From positions 1 through 13,215 of the forward strand of contig JABITU010000239.1 in NCBI GenBank assembly GCA_018668195.1: 13,215 nt of DNA, in the 5' to 3' direction. The DNA is from Tateyamaria sp. Its GTDB lineage: Bacteria > Pseudomonadota > Alphaproteobacteria > Rhodobacterales > Rhodobacteraceae. This document shows, in pieces, positions 1-7,572 of the stretch (the stretch's first letter is position 1; every line of letters starts with the position of its first letter). The notes under the pieces were generated by a model. That model was not told the DNA's origin and did not search any database. It was given only the letters and a program-made list of their open reading frames with translations. Position numbers and translations under genes: made by a program.

Positions 1-480
1 AAGGGTTTCATTGATGGCATGTCGTTGCGCCTGCCTACAATTTGTGTCCGGCCGGGCAAGCCCAATCTTGCGGCCTCATCTTTCTTTTCGGGTATCATCC
101 GTGAGCCGCTGAATGGTGTCGAGGCGATCTTGCCCGTGGCGGATACTGTGCGGCATTGGCATGCTTCGCCTCGGTCGGCAGCGGCGTTTCTTGTCCATGC
201 AGCGGGGTTGAATTCAGAGGTCTTGCAAGGCCGAAGGGCGCTGAATCTGCCGGGGTTAAGTTGTACGGTGGCCGAACAAATTGAGGCATTGCGAGATGCC
301 GTAGGCAACGATGTTGTGGCGCTAATCAAGCCGCAACTTGATTCGGATATCGTAAAAATTGTTGATGGATGGCCTCGAGACTTCGCGCCGGAACGTGCAA
401 TGGCGCTTGGGTTTGGGGCCGAGACGTCGTTCCGTGATATCATTGATGTTTACATCGCGGATGATTTGCCTTTGGCCTAA
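1..480 (+). CDS. denD: D-erythronate dehydrogenase (NAD-dependent epimerase/dehydratase family), C-terminal part
   Basis: The reading frame is open from the first base of the window to the TAA at 478-480, so this is the last 159 residues of a gene that starts upstream. The stretch RLPTICVRPGKPN, followed by ASSFFSGIIREPL and then VRHWHASPRSA, matches what I know of the C-terminal half of DenD-type extended short-chain dehydrogenases. These oxidise D-erythronate to the 3-oxo (or 2-oxo) tetronate in acid-sugar catabolism. The Rossmann nucleotide-binding half and the catalytic YxxxK lie outside the window and cannot be checked. The gene converges on the GntR gene with a 5-bp gap, so it closes a separate operon, probably another sugar-acid pathway. 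A different sugar-acid dehydrogenase or epimerase of the same family remains possible. Confidence 0.85.
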   Translation, partial: KGFIDGMSLRLPTICVRPGKPNLAASSFFSGIIREPLNGVEAILPVADTVRHWHASPRSAAAFLVHAAGLNSEVLQGRRALNLPGLSCTVAEQIEALRDAVGNDVVALIKPQLDSDIVKIVDGWPRDFAPERAMALGFGAETSFRDIIDVYIADDLPLA

Positions 481-485
481 TTGCG

Positions 486-1154
486 TTATTTTGCGCTATT
501 GTTAACACTAGGCATGAAGTGGCGCTCGAGGTGGGTGTGAATTTTCTGCCGGGTTAGGTTTTCGTCGCCGGACATGGCGGCATCAAGGATCTGTTGGTGA
601 TGCTCGATATTGCCTGAAATATAATCAAAGTCGCGGTCTTCGACCATCAGTTGCTGGCGGAACTGACAGTAAACTTGGTGATGGGTGCGGATCAGTACAT
701 CTGAACCGCAGGCTGAAATCAGGGTTTCGTGGAACTGGCGTTCAGCGTTAAACCAAAGGTCTACAAAAGGTTCGGTATCTGTTGTTGTTTGAAGCCGTCT
801 TTCCAGATGGCTCAGTTGATGGTGGGCTGCTGTCAGGCGGGCCTCCCATGCGACCCCGCCGCGCCGAATCGACATAGCTGTGCCCTCTGCTTCTAGCAGA
901 ACCCGCAGGTGGGTCAGCTCGTGCACCAGCCGCTTTGATTTTTCAGGAACTCTAAAACCGCGTTGTTCGCGAAACTCAACCAAACCTTGTGTTGAAAGGC
1001 GAAAGAGAGCTTCGCGTACGGTGCTGGCCGAGCACCCGAATTCCTGTCGCAAGTGTTCGGCTCGCACCTTTTCCCCATGGACAAAAACATTGGTCATCAA
1101 GCGATGACGAAGCGTCTCGAAGATGTTAGAATCGTAGGCCATTAAACCACTCAT
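486..1154 (-). CDS. GntR-family transcriptional regulator, FCD subfamily
   Basis: Protein of 222 residues. Residues about 10-72 form the GntR winged helix-turn-helix: the recognition region CSASTVREALFRLSTQGLVE is followed by the wing FREQRGFRVP. Residues about 78-212 form an all-helical FCD ligand-binding domain. Candidate metal or ligand residues are E138 and H142 (ERQFHETL), H185/H186 (EHHQQILDA) and H208 (HTHLERH). FCD regulators usually repress sugar-acid operons and are released by a pathway acid. The gene is transcribed divergently from the TRAP/uxaA operon, and a long palindrome lies in the shared gap, so it most likely controls that operon and itself. The ligand (uronate, aldonate or a later intermediate) is inferred. 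The start is uncertain: ATG at 1154 has little Shine-Dalgarno signal, and a second in-frame ATG at 1142 is preceded by GAGTGG and would give 218 residues. Confidence 0.93.
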   Translation of the reverse strand: MSGLMAYDSNIFETLRHRLMTNVFVHGEKVRAEHLRQEFGCSASTVREALFRLSTQGLVEFREQRGFRVPEKSKRLVHELTHLRVLLEAEGTAMSIRRGGVAWEARLTAAHHQLSHLERRLQTTTDTEPFVDLWFNAERQFHETLISACGSDVLIRTHHQVYCQFRQQLMVEDRDFDYISGNIEHHQQILDAAMSGDENLTRQKIHTHLERHFMPSVNNSAK

Positions 1155-1185
1155 TGGTCGTTATAATCCCAGAATTATTAGATCA

Positions 1186-1217
1186 CGAAATTTCGAAATT
1201 CCAATGGAATCTCGAAA
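1186..1217. promoter_or_regulatory. Candidate GntR operator: 27-bp imperfect palindrome overlapping a smaller one
   Basis: Positions 1191-1217 form an inverted repeat centred on base 1204. The arms are 13 bp each and 12 of 13 positions pair, the exception being 1197/1211. The core is ATTCCA-A-TGGAAT, flanked on both sides by TCGA-type sequence. A second perfect palindrome, CGAAATTTCG (1186-1195), overlaps its left edge, and AATTTCGAAATT (1189-1200) is also self-complementary. The left half therefore carries CGAAATT twice, 8 bp apart. The element lies about 120 bp upstream of dctP and 32 bp upstream of the GntR start, as expected for a dimeric regulator acting on both divergent promoters. Binding by this particular regulator is inferred. 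Confidence 0.6.
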
Positions 1218-1337
1218 ACGCGGATAATTTCATTTTTTTGTTGTCGTGTGCTGGATCAGCGCTTAGCCTCTTGGTACTTTGCGACGTGAGGGGGGTTGGT
1301 TCCCGGATCTGAGCATTAAAACATCTGGGAGGATGAC

Positions 1338-2363
1338 ATGACATTCATTAAAAAGGCGGCCGTTGCGGCCGTTGCAGCCACGTTTGTGGCAACAGGCGCG
1401 TTGGCTGATGGCCACGCGACAACCAAGCTGCGGATTCAAACGCACTATGCACCCGAGACTGTGTCAGGCAAGCTTGCTGCGCAATATATTGACGACATTC
1501 AATCGATGTCTGGCGGCGGTATTCAGGTCGAAATGTTCTACAGTTCTTCCGTTGTGAAGTCGGTCGAAACATTCGATGCGGCGGCCACGGGTATCCTGGA
1601 CTGTGACATGACTGGCGGCGGTTATCAGACTGGCAAGAACTCGGCGTTCCAGTTTGTGGGCGACATCATGGGCGGCTATGACACACCTTACCAACAGCTG
1701 AGCTGGCTGTATTTTGGTGGCGGTCGTGAAGCGGCTGCACCTTTGTACAACAAATACGGCATGGAGCTGATCGGCTGGTGGGTTTACGGTCAGGAATCCT
1801 TTGCTTCGTCTAAGCCGATCGAAAAGGTTGCCGACTTCAAAGACTGGAAATTCCGTTCGCCCCCCGGCATGGAAACCAAGATCTTTGAAAAGCTGGGCGC
1901 TTCGCCCATCGTGATGGACTTTACCGAAATCTTTACCGCTCTGGAAACCGGGATCATTGACGGTGCGGATGCATCAGGCCTCGCCAACAACGTAGGTCTG
2001 GGTCTGTATGACATCGTGAAATACGCCAACTTCCCAGGCTTCCACTCGATGCCTTCGGACCATCTGGCATGTAACAAGGCTGTGTTCGATGCGATGCCCG
2101 AAGCGCACCAGACCATCATGAAGGTTGGCATGGAAGCGCTTGCTCTGCGCACAGCTTTGACGTTCGAAAAAAAGAACGCCGAAGCCGCCGCACAACTGCG
2201 CGCCGATGGCGTGACCCTGTCGCAGTGGGCTCCTGACGAGCTGCAGAAGTTCCGCAACGCAGCACAGGCCACATGGCCCGAGTTCGCCGACACACCAGAA
2301 GCGAAAGCTTTGGTTGAAGCGCACCTGAGCTATCTGCGTCAACTCGGCCTTGTTTCCGAGTAA
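1338..2363 (+). CDS. dctP: TRAP transporter periplasmic solute-binding protein, DctP type
   Basis: Protein of 341 residues, usual for the family. The N-terminus KK followed by an alanine/valine-rich stretch and ALA at 21-23 is a Sec signal peptide, with cleavage expected between A23 and D24. The mature protein starts with a beta strand (KLRIQTHY) and carries the family's KFR at 171-173, whose arginine (R173) is the position that normally salt-bridges the ligand carboxylate. The segment TEIFTALETGIIDGAD at 196-211 is also typical. The Shine-Dalgarno GGGAGGA at 1327-1333 fixes the ATG. It captures an organic or sugar acid in the periplasm and passes it to DctQM. The hexuronate genes downstream make a uronate, an aldonate or a modified uronate the likely ligand. 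This is inference, as pocket residues alone do not settle it. It is first in the operon, behind the operator region. Confidence 0.96.
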   Translation: MTFIKKAAVAAVAATFVATGALADGHATTKLRIQTHYAPETVSGKLAAQYIDDIQSMSGGGIQVEMFYSSSVVKSVETFDAAATGILDCDMTGGGYQTGKNSAFQFVGDIMGGYDTPYQQLSWLYFGGGREAAAPLYNKYGMELIGWWVYGQESFASSKPIEKVADFKDWKFRSPPGMETKIFEKLGASPIVMDFTEIFTALETGIIDGADASGLANNVGLGLYDIVKYANFPGFHSMPSDHLACNKAVFDAMPEAHQTIMKVGMEALALRTALTFEKKNAEAAAQLRADGVTLSQWAPDELQKFRNAAQATWPEFADTPEAKALVEAHLSYLRQLGLVSE

Positions 2364-2369
2364 GCAATT

Positions 2370-2397
2370 TTTGGGGCCTTTTTTTAAGGGCCCCAAA
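2370..2397 (+). terminator. GC-rich hairpin between dctP and dctQ (attenuator or mRNA-stabilising stem)
   Basis: Left arm TTTGGGGCC at 2370-2378 and right arm GGCCCCAAA at 2389-2397 are perfectly complementary over 9 bp, with a 10-nt loop TTTTTTTAAG. It begins 6 nt after the dctP stop. On the plus strand the stem is followed by CCTCCC and not by a T-run, so it is not a textbook intrinsic terminator. It is better read as a partial terminator or a 3' exonuclease block that leaves more dctP than dctQM message. The minus strand also lacks a T-run after the stem. Confidence 0.65.
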
Positions 2398-2456
2398 CCT
2401 CCCATAGCGGTATCTTAAAAGACAGTTATGGTTTTTTTCACTAAAGGGGATTCGTG

Positions 2457-3347
2457 ATGCAGGTGCGCTCCGGCACTCCGGTTCAATGGCTAGTGCCTTT
2501 GGCCTTTATTCTTTGTACTGGCTGGGTCATCTGGCACATGCCTGCTTTCACGCTTGATTTTGTTCCTCCTGAGGATCCCTCGCAATTTGACAAGCTCTCA
2601 GCGCTTTTTGCGCGCAATGACGTAAGCGCAAACCTTGGTGGTTTATTTGGTGGGTTTTCGGACATCATTGATTGGCTTGCCCTGATTGGGATGCCGGTGT
2701 TCGCCTTTTTTGGCGTGCGCACTGTACAACGCGCAGGGATGGAATTTGAAAGCTGGAAACCAGCCGACCGCCTTGCTGTATTCATTGGTCGTGTAACTAT
2801 GATGCTGATCGTGCTTTTGACTGGCGTGATGCTGTATGAAGTTTTGCTGCGCTACGTATTCGAGGCCCCAACGCTGTGGGCCAACGAGATGTCACTGTGG
2901 CTGGCGGGCTTTGTTTTCCTGTGCGCGGGACTTTATGCGATGCAACAACGCAGCCACATCCGGATTGTCCTACTTTATGATGCGGTGCCGCGATGGGTGC
3001 AGCGGATATTTGATACAATCTCGACCCTATGCATCGTTATCTTCACCTTTTTCCTTTGCTTCGGTGGATATGGAGAGGCGTTTGATAAATTTTATCGTTG
3101 GGAAACCTTTGGTACCGCTTTTGACCCACCGATTCCTGCGACGATGAAGCCTATGGTTCTGATCATCGTGTCGCTCGTTGCCTTGCAGGCTGTCGTCAAC
3201 CTGATCTCGGATTGGAGTAAGGACGAAGTGCACTATGGCGGCGAGGATCTTGATGAAGAGGAAATTTCGCGCATCAAGGCGCAGGTCGGAACCAACAGCG
3301 TCAACGCGACTGACGCCACCAGCCAGAACACTTCAGTAAAGGACTAA
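2457..3347 (+). CDS. dctQ: TRAP transporter small permease, DctQ type, with N-terminal membrane extension
   Basis: Protein of 296 residues. The DctQ core lies at about 104-255: four hydrophobic helices near 108-130, 142-162, 186-205 and 231-252, with the typical block YEVLLRYVF...LWANEMSLWLAG...RSHIRI. Usual DctQ proteins have about 160-200 residues. Here about 100 residues precede the core and add two further hydrophobic segments (about 9-28 and 70-88) joined by a hydrophilic stretch. The C-terminal tail from about 253 is acidic and then rich in S, T and N. ATG 2457 is preferred over the GTG at 2454 because AAAGGGGA (2443-2450) then lies 6 nt away. It pairs with DctM in the inner membrane for cation-driven uptake. 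The gap to dctM is 4 nt. Confidence 0.94.
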   Translation: MQVRSGTPVQWLVPLAFILCTGWVIWHMPAFTLDFVPPEDPSQFDKLSALFARNDVSANLGGLFGGFSDIIDWLALIGMPVFAFFGVRTVQRAGMEFESWKPADRLAVFIGRVTMMLIVLLTGVMLYEVLLRYVFEAPTLWANEMSLWLAGFVFLCAGLYAMQQRSHIRIVLLYDAVPRWVQRIFDTISTLCIVIFTFFLCFGGYGEAFDKFYRWETFGTAFDPPIPATMKPMVLIIVSLVALQAVVNLISDWSKDEVHYGGEDLDEEEISRIKAQVGTNSVNATDATSQNTSVKD

Positions 3348-3351
3348 GCCC

Positions 3352-5073
3352 ATGGACGTCGGAACGATTTCACTGGTCCTGATGCTTGGACTCATGCTGT
3401 TGCTGGCAATTGGCATGCCTTTGGGCTTTGCCTCTGCTTTCATGGCGGTTGTTGTCCTTTTCATGAAGTTTGAGCCTGCGCTTCTTATGAATCCAAGCCT
3501 TTGGGGTGAGGGGCTGCTGACTGGACGACCGGGTGCCGGTCCACTCAATATCTTGCCGCAGCGAATATACGGAGACGTCTTAACCAGTTACGTGCTCATC
3601 TCTATTCCGCTATTCATTTTTATGGCGGCCCTGCTGGAACGCTCGGGAATCGCCAAGGAGATGTATTCATCCCTGAACGTTTGGCTGAACCGAACACGGG
3701 GCGGTATCGCTATCGTGACATCGATCATGGCTGTGATCATGGCTGCTATGTCGGGTATTATCGGGGGCGAGGTTGTTTTGCTGGGGCTGATTGCCCTGCC
3801 GCAGATGCTTCGACTTGGATATAACCAGAACCTAGCCATTGGTGTGATCTGCGCCAGCGGTTCGCTTGGCACGATGATCCCACCGTCTATTGTTCTGATC
3901 ATCTATGGACTAATCACGGAAACTTCGATCAAAGCACTGTTTACTGCGGCCTTTATCCCCGGCTTCATGCTTGCGTCTTTCATCATTATTTACATCATCA
4001 TTCGAACTACACTTAGGCCTGATGATGCGCCGCTGCCGGAAGAAACGATTTCTCGAAAATTGGCGGCTTTCGTATCCCGATCAGACCTGAGCGCAGATGA
4101 AGTTCAAGAGCGTGATGAACTGCTGGCCGAACAGGCCGATCTGGAGTCGCAACCTCGTGGAGCGGCCAAGTGGATGCTCTTTGGCGCATTCCTGAATGTG
4201 GTATTGGCTGGGTTCACTGCGGCCTTGTTTCTGCGTGCTTCGTTTTTCGAGTTCTCGGGATCGAACGCGGCCAATACCGGCGCTCCGGCCTTTTGGGGCA
4301 CAGCAGAATACATCAGCATCTTTGCTGGCATGTTCCTTGCTTCGCTTGCCCTCGCATTTTTTGTGTTTGGTCGCGCGCGCACCGCAATAGGCTGGTCTAT
4401 GGGCAAGGGCCTTGTCCCTCCGATTGTGGTGATCGGCGTCGTCATGGGATCAATTTATGGAGGCATTACCGGCATCACCGAAGCGGCAGGAATGGGGGCC
4501 ATGGCTGTCTTTGTTATCGCCGTTTTGCGCGGTGAGGCATCAGCCGAACTGGTTTGGGATTCGCTGATGCGGACATTGAAATCGACTGGCACGATCGTGT
4601 GGGTCACGATCGGTGCGACTGCTCTGGCCGGGGCTTACACGATCGCAGGTGGCCCAAACTACGTGGCTGATTTCATCGTTGGATCCGAATTGCCGACGAT
4701 GGCTGTGATCCTATTCATGATGCTGATCTTGCTGTTCATGGGTGCGTTCATGGATTGGGTGGGCATCGTTCTGTTGATCATCCCGGTGTTCCTGCCCATT
4801 GTTCTCAAGCTGCCCATTAGCGAAATCGGTGTGTTCGGAGAATTAAACCCGCGTCATGTGGCGATTTGGTTTGGGGTGGTGTTCTGTATGAACATGCAGG
4901 TGTCATTCCTGTCGCCACCCTTTGGGCCTGCTGCATTTTACCTGAAATCGGTGGCGCCACCTCACATTTCATTGACTGATATCTTTAAGGGCTTTCTACC
5001 CTTCATTGGCATCCAGCTCATTGCCCTATCGGTTTTGCTGATTTATCCGCCCATTATTTCGATCTTGCTGTAG
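3352..5073 (+). CDS. dctM: TRAP transporter large permease, DctM type, with a large central insertion
   Basis: Protein of 573 residues, against about 425-440 for classical DctM. N-terminal half signatures are FMAALLERSGIAKEM at 90-104, SGIIGGEVVLLG at 134-145 and ASGSLGTMIPPSI at 168-180. C-terminal half signatures are GITGITEAAGMGA at 371-383 (the usual TPTEAA has I in place of P) and MDWVGIVLLIIPVFLPI at 467-483. Residues about 218-350 are extra: a charged stretch rich in D, E and R (222-272) followed by two added hydrophobic segments (about 274-294 and 319-340). The SD AAAGGA at 3338-3343 supports ATG 3352. It forms the ion-coupled translocation channel in the inner membrane. Long DctM forms exist in the TRAP branch often annotated for mannitol or chloroaromatic compounds, so that label alone should not set the substrate. 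Confidence 0.95.
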   Translation: MDVGTISLVLMLGLMLLLAIGMPLGFASAFMAVVVLFMKFEPALLMNPSLWGEGLLTGRPGAGPLNILPQRIYGDVLTSYVLISIPLFIFMAALLERSGIAKEMYSSLNVWLNRTRGGIAIVTSIMAVIMAAMSGIIGGEVVLLGLIALPQMLRLGYNQNLAIGVICASGSLGTMIPPSIVLIIYGLITETSIKALFTAAFIPGFMLASFIIIYIIIRTTLRPDDAPLPEETISRKLAAFVSRSDLSADEVQERDELLAEQADLESQPRGAAKWMLFGAFLNVVLAGFTAALFLRASFFEFSGSNAANTGAPAFWGTAEYISIFAGMFLASLALAFFVFGRARTAIGWSMGKGLVPPIVVIGVVMGSIYGGITGITEAAGMGAMAVFVIAVLRGEASAELVWDSLMRTLKSTGTIVWVTIGATALAGAYTIAGGPNYVADFIVGSELPTMAVILFMMLILLFMGAFMDWVGIVLLIIPVFLPIVLKLPISEIGVFGELNPRHVAIWFGVVFCMNMQVSFLSPPFGPAAFYLKSVAPPHISLTDIFKGFLPFIGIQLIALSVLLIYPPIISILL

Positions 5074-5170
5074 GAGAGCGAGGCACGGCTATGACAAGAA
5101 GCACGCCCAGTACAAAGCAATGGAAGTGTTTGTTGAGAGCGATTATGCTGCGATGCGAAGGGAGAATTGA
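5072..5170 (+). pseudogene. Possible 3' remnant of an FGGY-type carbohydrate kinase
   Basis: Between dctM and uxaA a reading frame without an upstream start codon runs to TGA at 5168-5170. From 5090 it encodes YDKKHAQYKAMEVF and then VESDYAAMRREN. The spacing of Y/H, K-x-M, D-Y and A-x-M is like the C-terminal helix of ribulokinase-type FGGY kinases, which commonly end in a pattern such as Y-x-x-K-Y-x-x-F-x-x-M...Y-R-x-x-M. The uxaA SD (GGGAGA, 5159-5164) lies inside it, as it would if an intact kinase gene had once preceded uxaA. The first ATG in frame is at 5120, so the full fragment cannot be translated by itself. The kinase assignment is from remembered family patterns and is tentative; it could be the tail of another protein or chance. 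Confidence 0.35.
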
Positions 5171-5175
5171 TCCCA

Positions 5176-6675
5176 ATGGATTTTATTCGTCTTAATCCGT
5201 CCGACAGTGTCGTTACCGCGACCCGCGCATTGCAGTTAGGCGTGACGATCGAGGGGACTGTAACCCGGGCGTTGATCCCCTCGGGACATAAGATTGCGAC
5301 ACGCGACATGGCGGTCGGCGATGTCGTTCGAAAATATGCGCAAGTGATCGGCTATGCCGCTGCGCCCATTGCAGCAGGGGATCACGTGCACACCCATAAT
5401 GTCGCGTTTAGAGCGACGGATATGTCATATGAGTTCGCCACAAATTTGCGCCTGAGTCCGACGGAAACTGGCGATACCTTTATGGGCTACCGGCGTGAAA
5501 ATGGGCAAGTGGGCACGCGAAACTACATCGCCATCGTGACGTCGGTAAACTGTTCGGCCACGGCGGCACGGATGATTGCTGCGCATTTCACGCCCGAGCT
5601 GATGGCGGACTATCCCAATGTGGATGGCGTTGTGGCCTTTGTTCATGGCACCGGCTGCGGGATGGCCGGTGATGGAGACGGCTTCGAGGCGTTGCAAAGA
5701 GTGATGTGGGGTTATGCGCGCCACCCCAACCATGCCGCTGTCCTGATGGTTGGTCTGGGCTGCGAGATGAACCAAATCGATTGGTTGCTGGATGCATGGG
5801 GCCTGAAACAGGGGCCTTTGTTTCAAACGATGAATATCCAATCTGTGGCAGGCTTGCGAAGGACCGTCGATAAAGGAATTGAAAAGGTGGCAGCGATGCT
5901 ACCTTTGGCCAATGAAAGCATTCGCGAACCCTGTCCCGCGTCCGAGTTGAAAGTGGCGTTGCAATGCGGTGGGTCGGACGCATGGTCGGGCATCACGGCC
6001 AATCCAGCCTTGGGTTATGCAACGGATTTACTGGTAGCACAGGGCGGCACAGGCGTTTTGGCCGAAACGCCTGAGATCTACGGGGCTGAGCATTTGCTAA
6101 CAGCACGGGCTATAGATCGGGCAACTGGCGAACGTTTGATCGATTTGATCCGCTGGTGGGAAGACTACACTGCCCGCAACAAAGGCAGCATGGATAACAA
6201 CCCAAGCCCCGGCAACAAGGCGGGCGGCTTGACCACGATTCTTGAAAAATCGCTAGGCGCCGCCGCCAAGGGCGGTACGACGCCACTGACAGGTGTTTAT
6301 AAATATGCTGAGATCGTGCGTGCGCGTGGTTTCACGTTCATGGACAGCCCTGGCTATGACCCGGCGAGTGTCACAGGCCAGATTGCGGGTGGCTGCAATC
6401 TAGTGTGCTTTACCACGGGGCGTGGATCGGCGTTTGGCTCCAAGCCTGCGCCGACGATCAAAGTCGCCACCAATACCGAAATGTACCGCCGCATGACAGA
6501 AGACATGGATGTAAATGCCGGTGCAATGATGACTGATGGCGTAAGCCTTGAGGAAAAGGGCAGGGAGATTTACAAATTGTTCTTGCGTGTTGCCAGTGGC
6601 GAAAAGTCCAAGTCAGAATTACAAGGACTTGGAGACTATGAATTCGTACCTTGGCAAATTGGCGCGGTGATGTAA
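5176..6675 (+). CDS. uxaA: Altronate dehydratase (UxaA family), SAF plus catalytic domains
   Basis: Protein of 499 residues, the usual full length. Residues about 10-80 are the N-terminal SAF-like (UxaA-N) domain, ending in DHVHTHN at 69-75. From about 100 runs the dehydratase domain: GYRRENGQVGTRNYI at 104-118, conserved cysteines in SVNCSAT (C126), HGTGCGM (C161) and GLGCEMN (C196), LQCGGSDAWSGITANPALG at 262-280, and DNNPSPGNKAGG at 340-351. It converts D-altronate to 2-keto-3-deoxygluconate, with a bound metal. The UxaA/GarD family also contains galactarate and other sugar-acid dehydratases, but uxaC, uxaB and kdgK in the same window favour altronate. ATG 5176 is chosen because GGGAGA (5159-5164) lies upstream; TTG 5167 has almost no spacing. 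The stop TAA overlaps the next ATG by one base. Confidence 0.93.
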   Translation: MDFIRLNPSDSVVTATRALQLGVTIEGTVTRALIPSGHKIATRDMAVGDVVRKYAQVIGYAAAPIAAGDHVHTHNVAFRATDMSYEFATNLRLSPTETGDTFMGYRRENGQVGTRNYIAIVTSVNCSATAARMIAAHFTPELMADYPNVDGVVAFVHGTGCGMAGDGDGFEALQRVMWGYARHPNHAAVLMVGLGCEMNQIDWLLDAWGLKQGPLFQTMNIQSVAGLRRTVDKGIEKVAAMLPLANESIREPCPASELKVALQCGGSDAWSGITANPALGYATDLLVAQGGTGVLAETPEIYGAEHLLTARAIDRATGERLIDLIRWWEDYTARNKGSMDNNPSPGNKAGGLTTILEKSLGAAAKGGTTPLTGVYKYAEIVRARGFTFMDSPGYDPASVTGQIAGGCNLVCFTTGRGSAFGSKPAPTIKVATNTEMYRRMTEDMDVNAGAMMTDGVSLEEKGREIYKLFLRVASGEKSKSELQGLGDYEFVPWQIGAVM

Positions 6676-7571
6676 TGGAGCGCCTGGATCAAGAGCAGAA
6701 AGCGCAATTCGAAGAGTGTGGATACCTGTTGGTCGAAGAACAGATCCCAAGCGGCTGGCTGCAAAAGATCAGGGATGAGATCACCCGTTTTGAGACCGAA
6801 GCCGCCACTATGACAGCAAGCAATGATCGGCTTGACCTCGAAGATAGTCATACTCCCAACGACCCGCGCCTGCGCCGGATCAAACTGCCGCACTTGATCT
6901 CGGACGTCATGCGGGACCTCATGTATTCTGACCACGTGCTTGCCCCGGCGCGTGACCTTATCGGCCCGAACTTGCGTTTGCACACAACCAAGCTGAACAT
7001 GAAATCCGCAGGCTACGGTGCCGCAGTGGAATGGCATCAGGACTATGCCTTTTATCCTCATACCAACGACGACATTTTGGCCATTGGCATTTGCATCGAT
7101 GACATGGAACCAGAAAACGGTCCTCTGATGGTTTTTCCCGGCTCACATCGCGGGCCGGTCTATGATCACCACGTGGATGGGGTTTTTGCTGGCGCGTTGT
7201 TGCCAGAGGCGAATGGGTTGGATTTGGCCGATGCGGTGCAACTGACCGGCCCCGCTGGATCGGTCAGCATCCATCACGGTCGCATTGTGCATGGATCGGC
7301 GCTCAATACGAGTGATCGGCCCAGGCGTATCCTGTTCTACGAAATGATGGCGGCGGACGCTTTTCCGATCACGGGCAGTATGACCAAATGGGCGGGCATC
7401 GAAGATTACAACACCCGGATGCTGTGCGGAGAGCCGACACTGACACCCCGCCTCAAAGACATACCCATACGCATCCCGCAACCACAGCCAGATGTGCCAA
7501 TATCCATCTATGAAATTCAAAAGGGCCTGAAGACCCGGGCCTTTGATACGATTCCTGCAAAGAAGGCATGA
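6675..7571 (+). CDS. Phytanoyl-CoA dioxygenase (PhyH)-family 2-oxoglutarate/Fe(II) oxygenase
   Basis: Protein of 298 residues. The double-stranded beta-helix core carries the iron triad H121-x-D123 (VEWHQDYAFYPHT) and H206 (HHGRIVHGSALN), with R215 or R217 in DRPRRILFYE as the likely 2-oxoglutarate carboxylate ligand. The block DDMEPENGPLMVFPGSH at 142-158 is typical of PhyH-like enzymes. All catalytic positions are present, so it should be active. Family members hydroxylate small molecules, and hydroxylating an O-methyl or N-methyl group gives demethylation. Its substrate cannot be read from sequence. It is translationally coupled to uxaA (TAATG overlap, no clear SD of its own) and followed 1 nt later by the reductase, so it should act on something in this operon's pathway. 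The TTG at 6651 inside uxaA was not used as start. It is not part of the standard hexuronate route. Confidence 0.92.
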   Translation: MERLDQEQKAQFEECGYLLVEEQIPSGWLQKIRDEITRFETEAATMTASNDRLDLEDSHTPNDPRLRRIKLPHLISDVMRDLMYSDHVLAPARDLIGPNLRLHTTKLNMKSAGYGAAVEWHQDYAFYPHTNDDILAIGICIDDMEPENGPLMVFPGSHRGPVYDHHVDGVFAGALLPEANGLDLADAVQLTGPAGSVSIHHGRIVHGSALNTSDRPRRILFYEMMAADAFPITGSMTKWAGIEDYNTRMLCGEPTLTPRLKDIPIRIPQPQPDVPISIYEIQKGLKTRAFDTIPAKKA

Positions 7572-7572
7572 G

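Noticed and set aside
1162..1167. TATAAT on the plus strand as -10 box for dctP
   Set aside because: No matching -35 at proper spacing; it is close to the GntR start and far (about 170 bp) from dctP, upstream of the candidate operator. AT-rich chance match is likely.
2370..2397. Canonical Rho-independent terminator after dctP
   Set aside because: The stem is followed by CCTCCC on the plus strand and there is no T-run after it; dctQM clearly belong to the same operon. Kept instead as an attenuator or stabilising hairpin.
5091..5195. Small frame of 34 codons starting at ATG 5091 between dctM and uxaA
   Set aside because: No good Shine-Dalgarno, it overlaps the uxaA start, and the protein-like signal lies in another frame of the same stretch.
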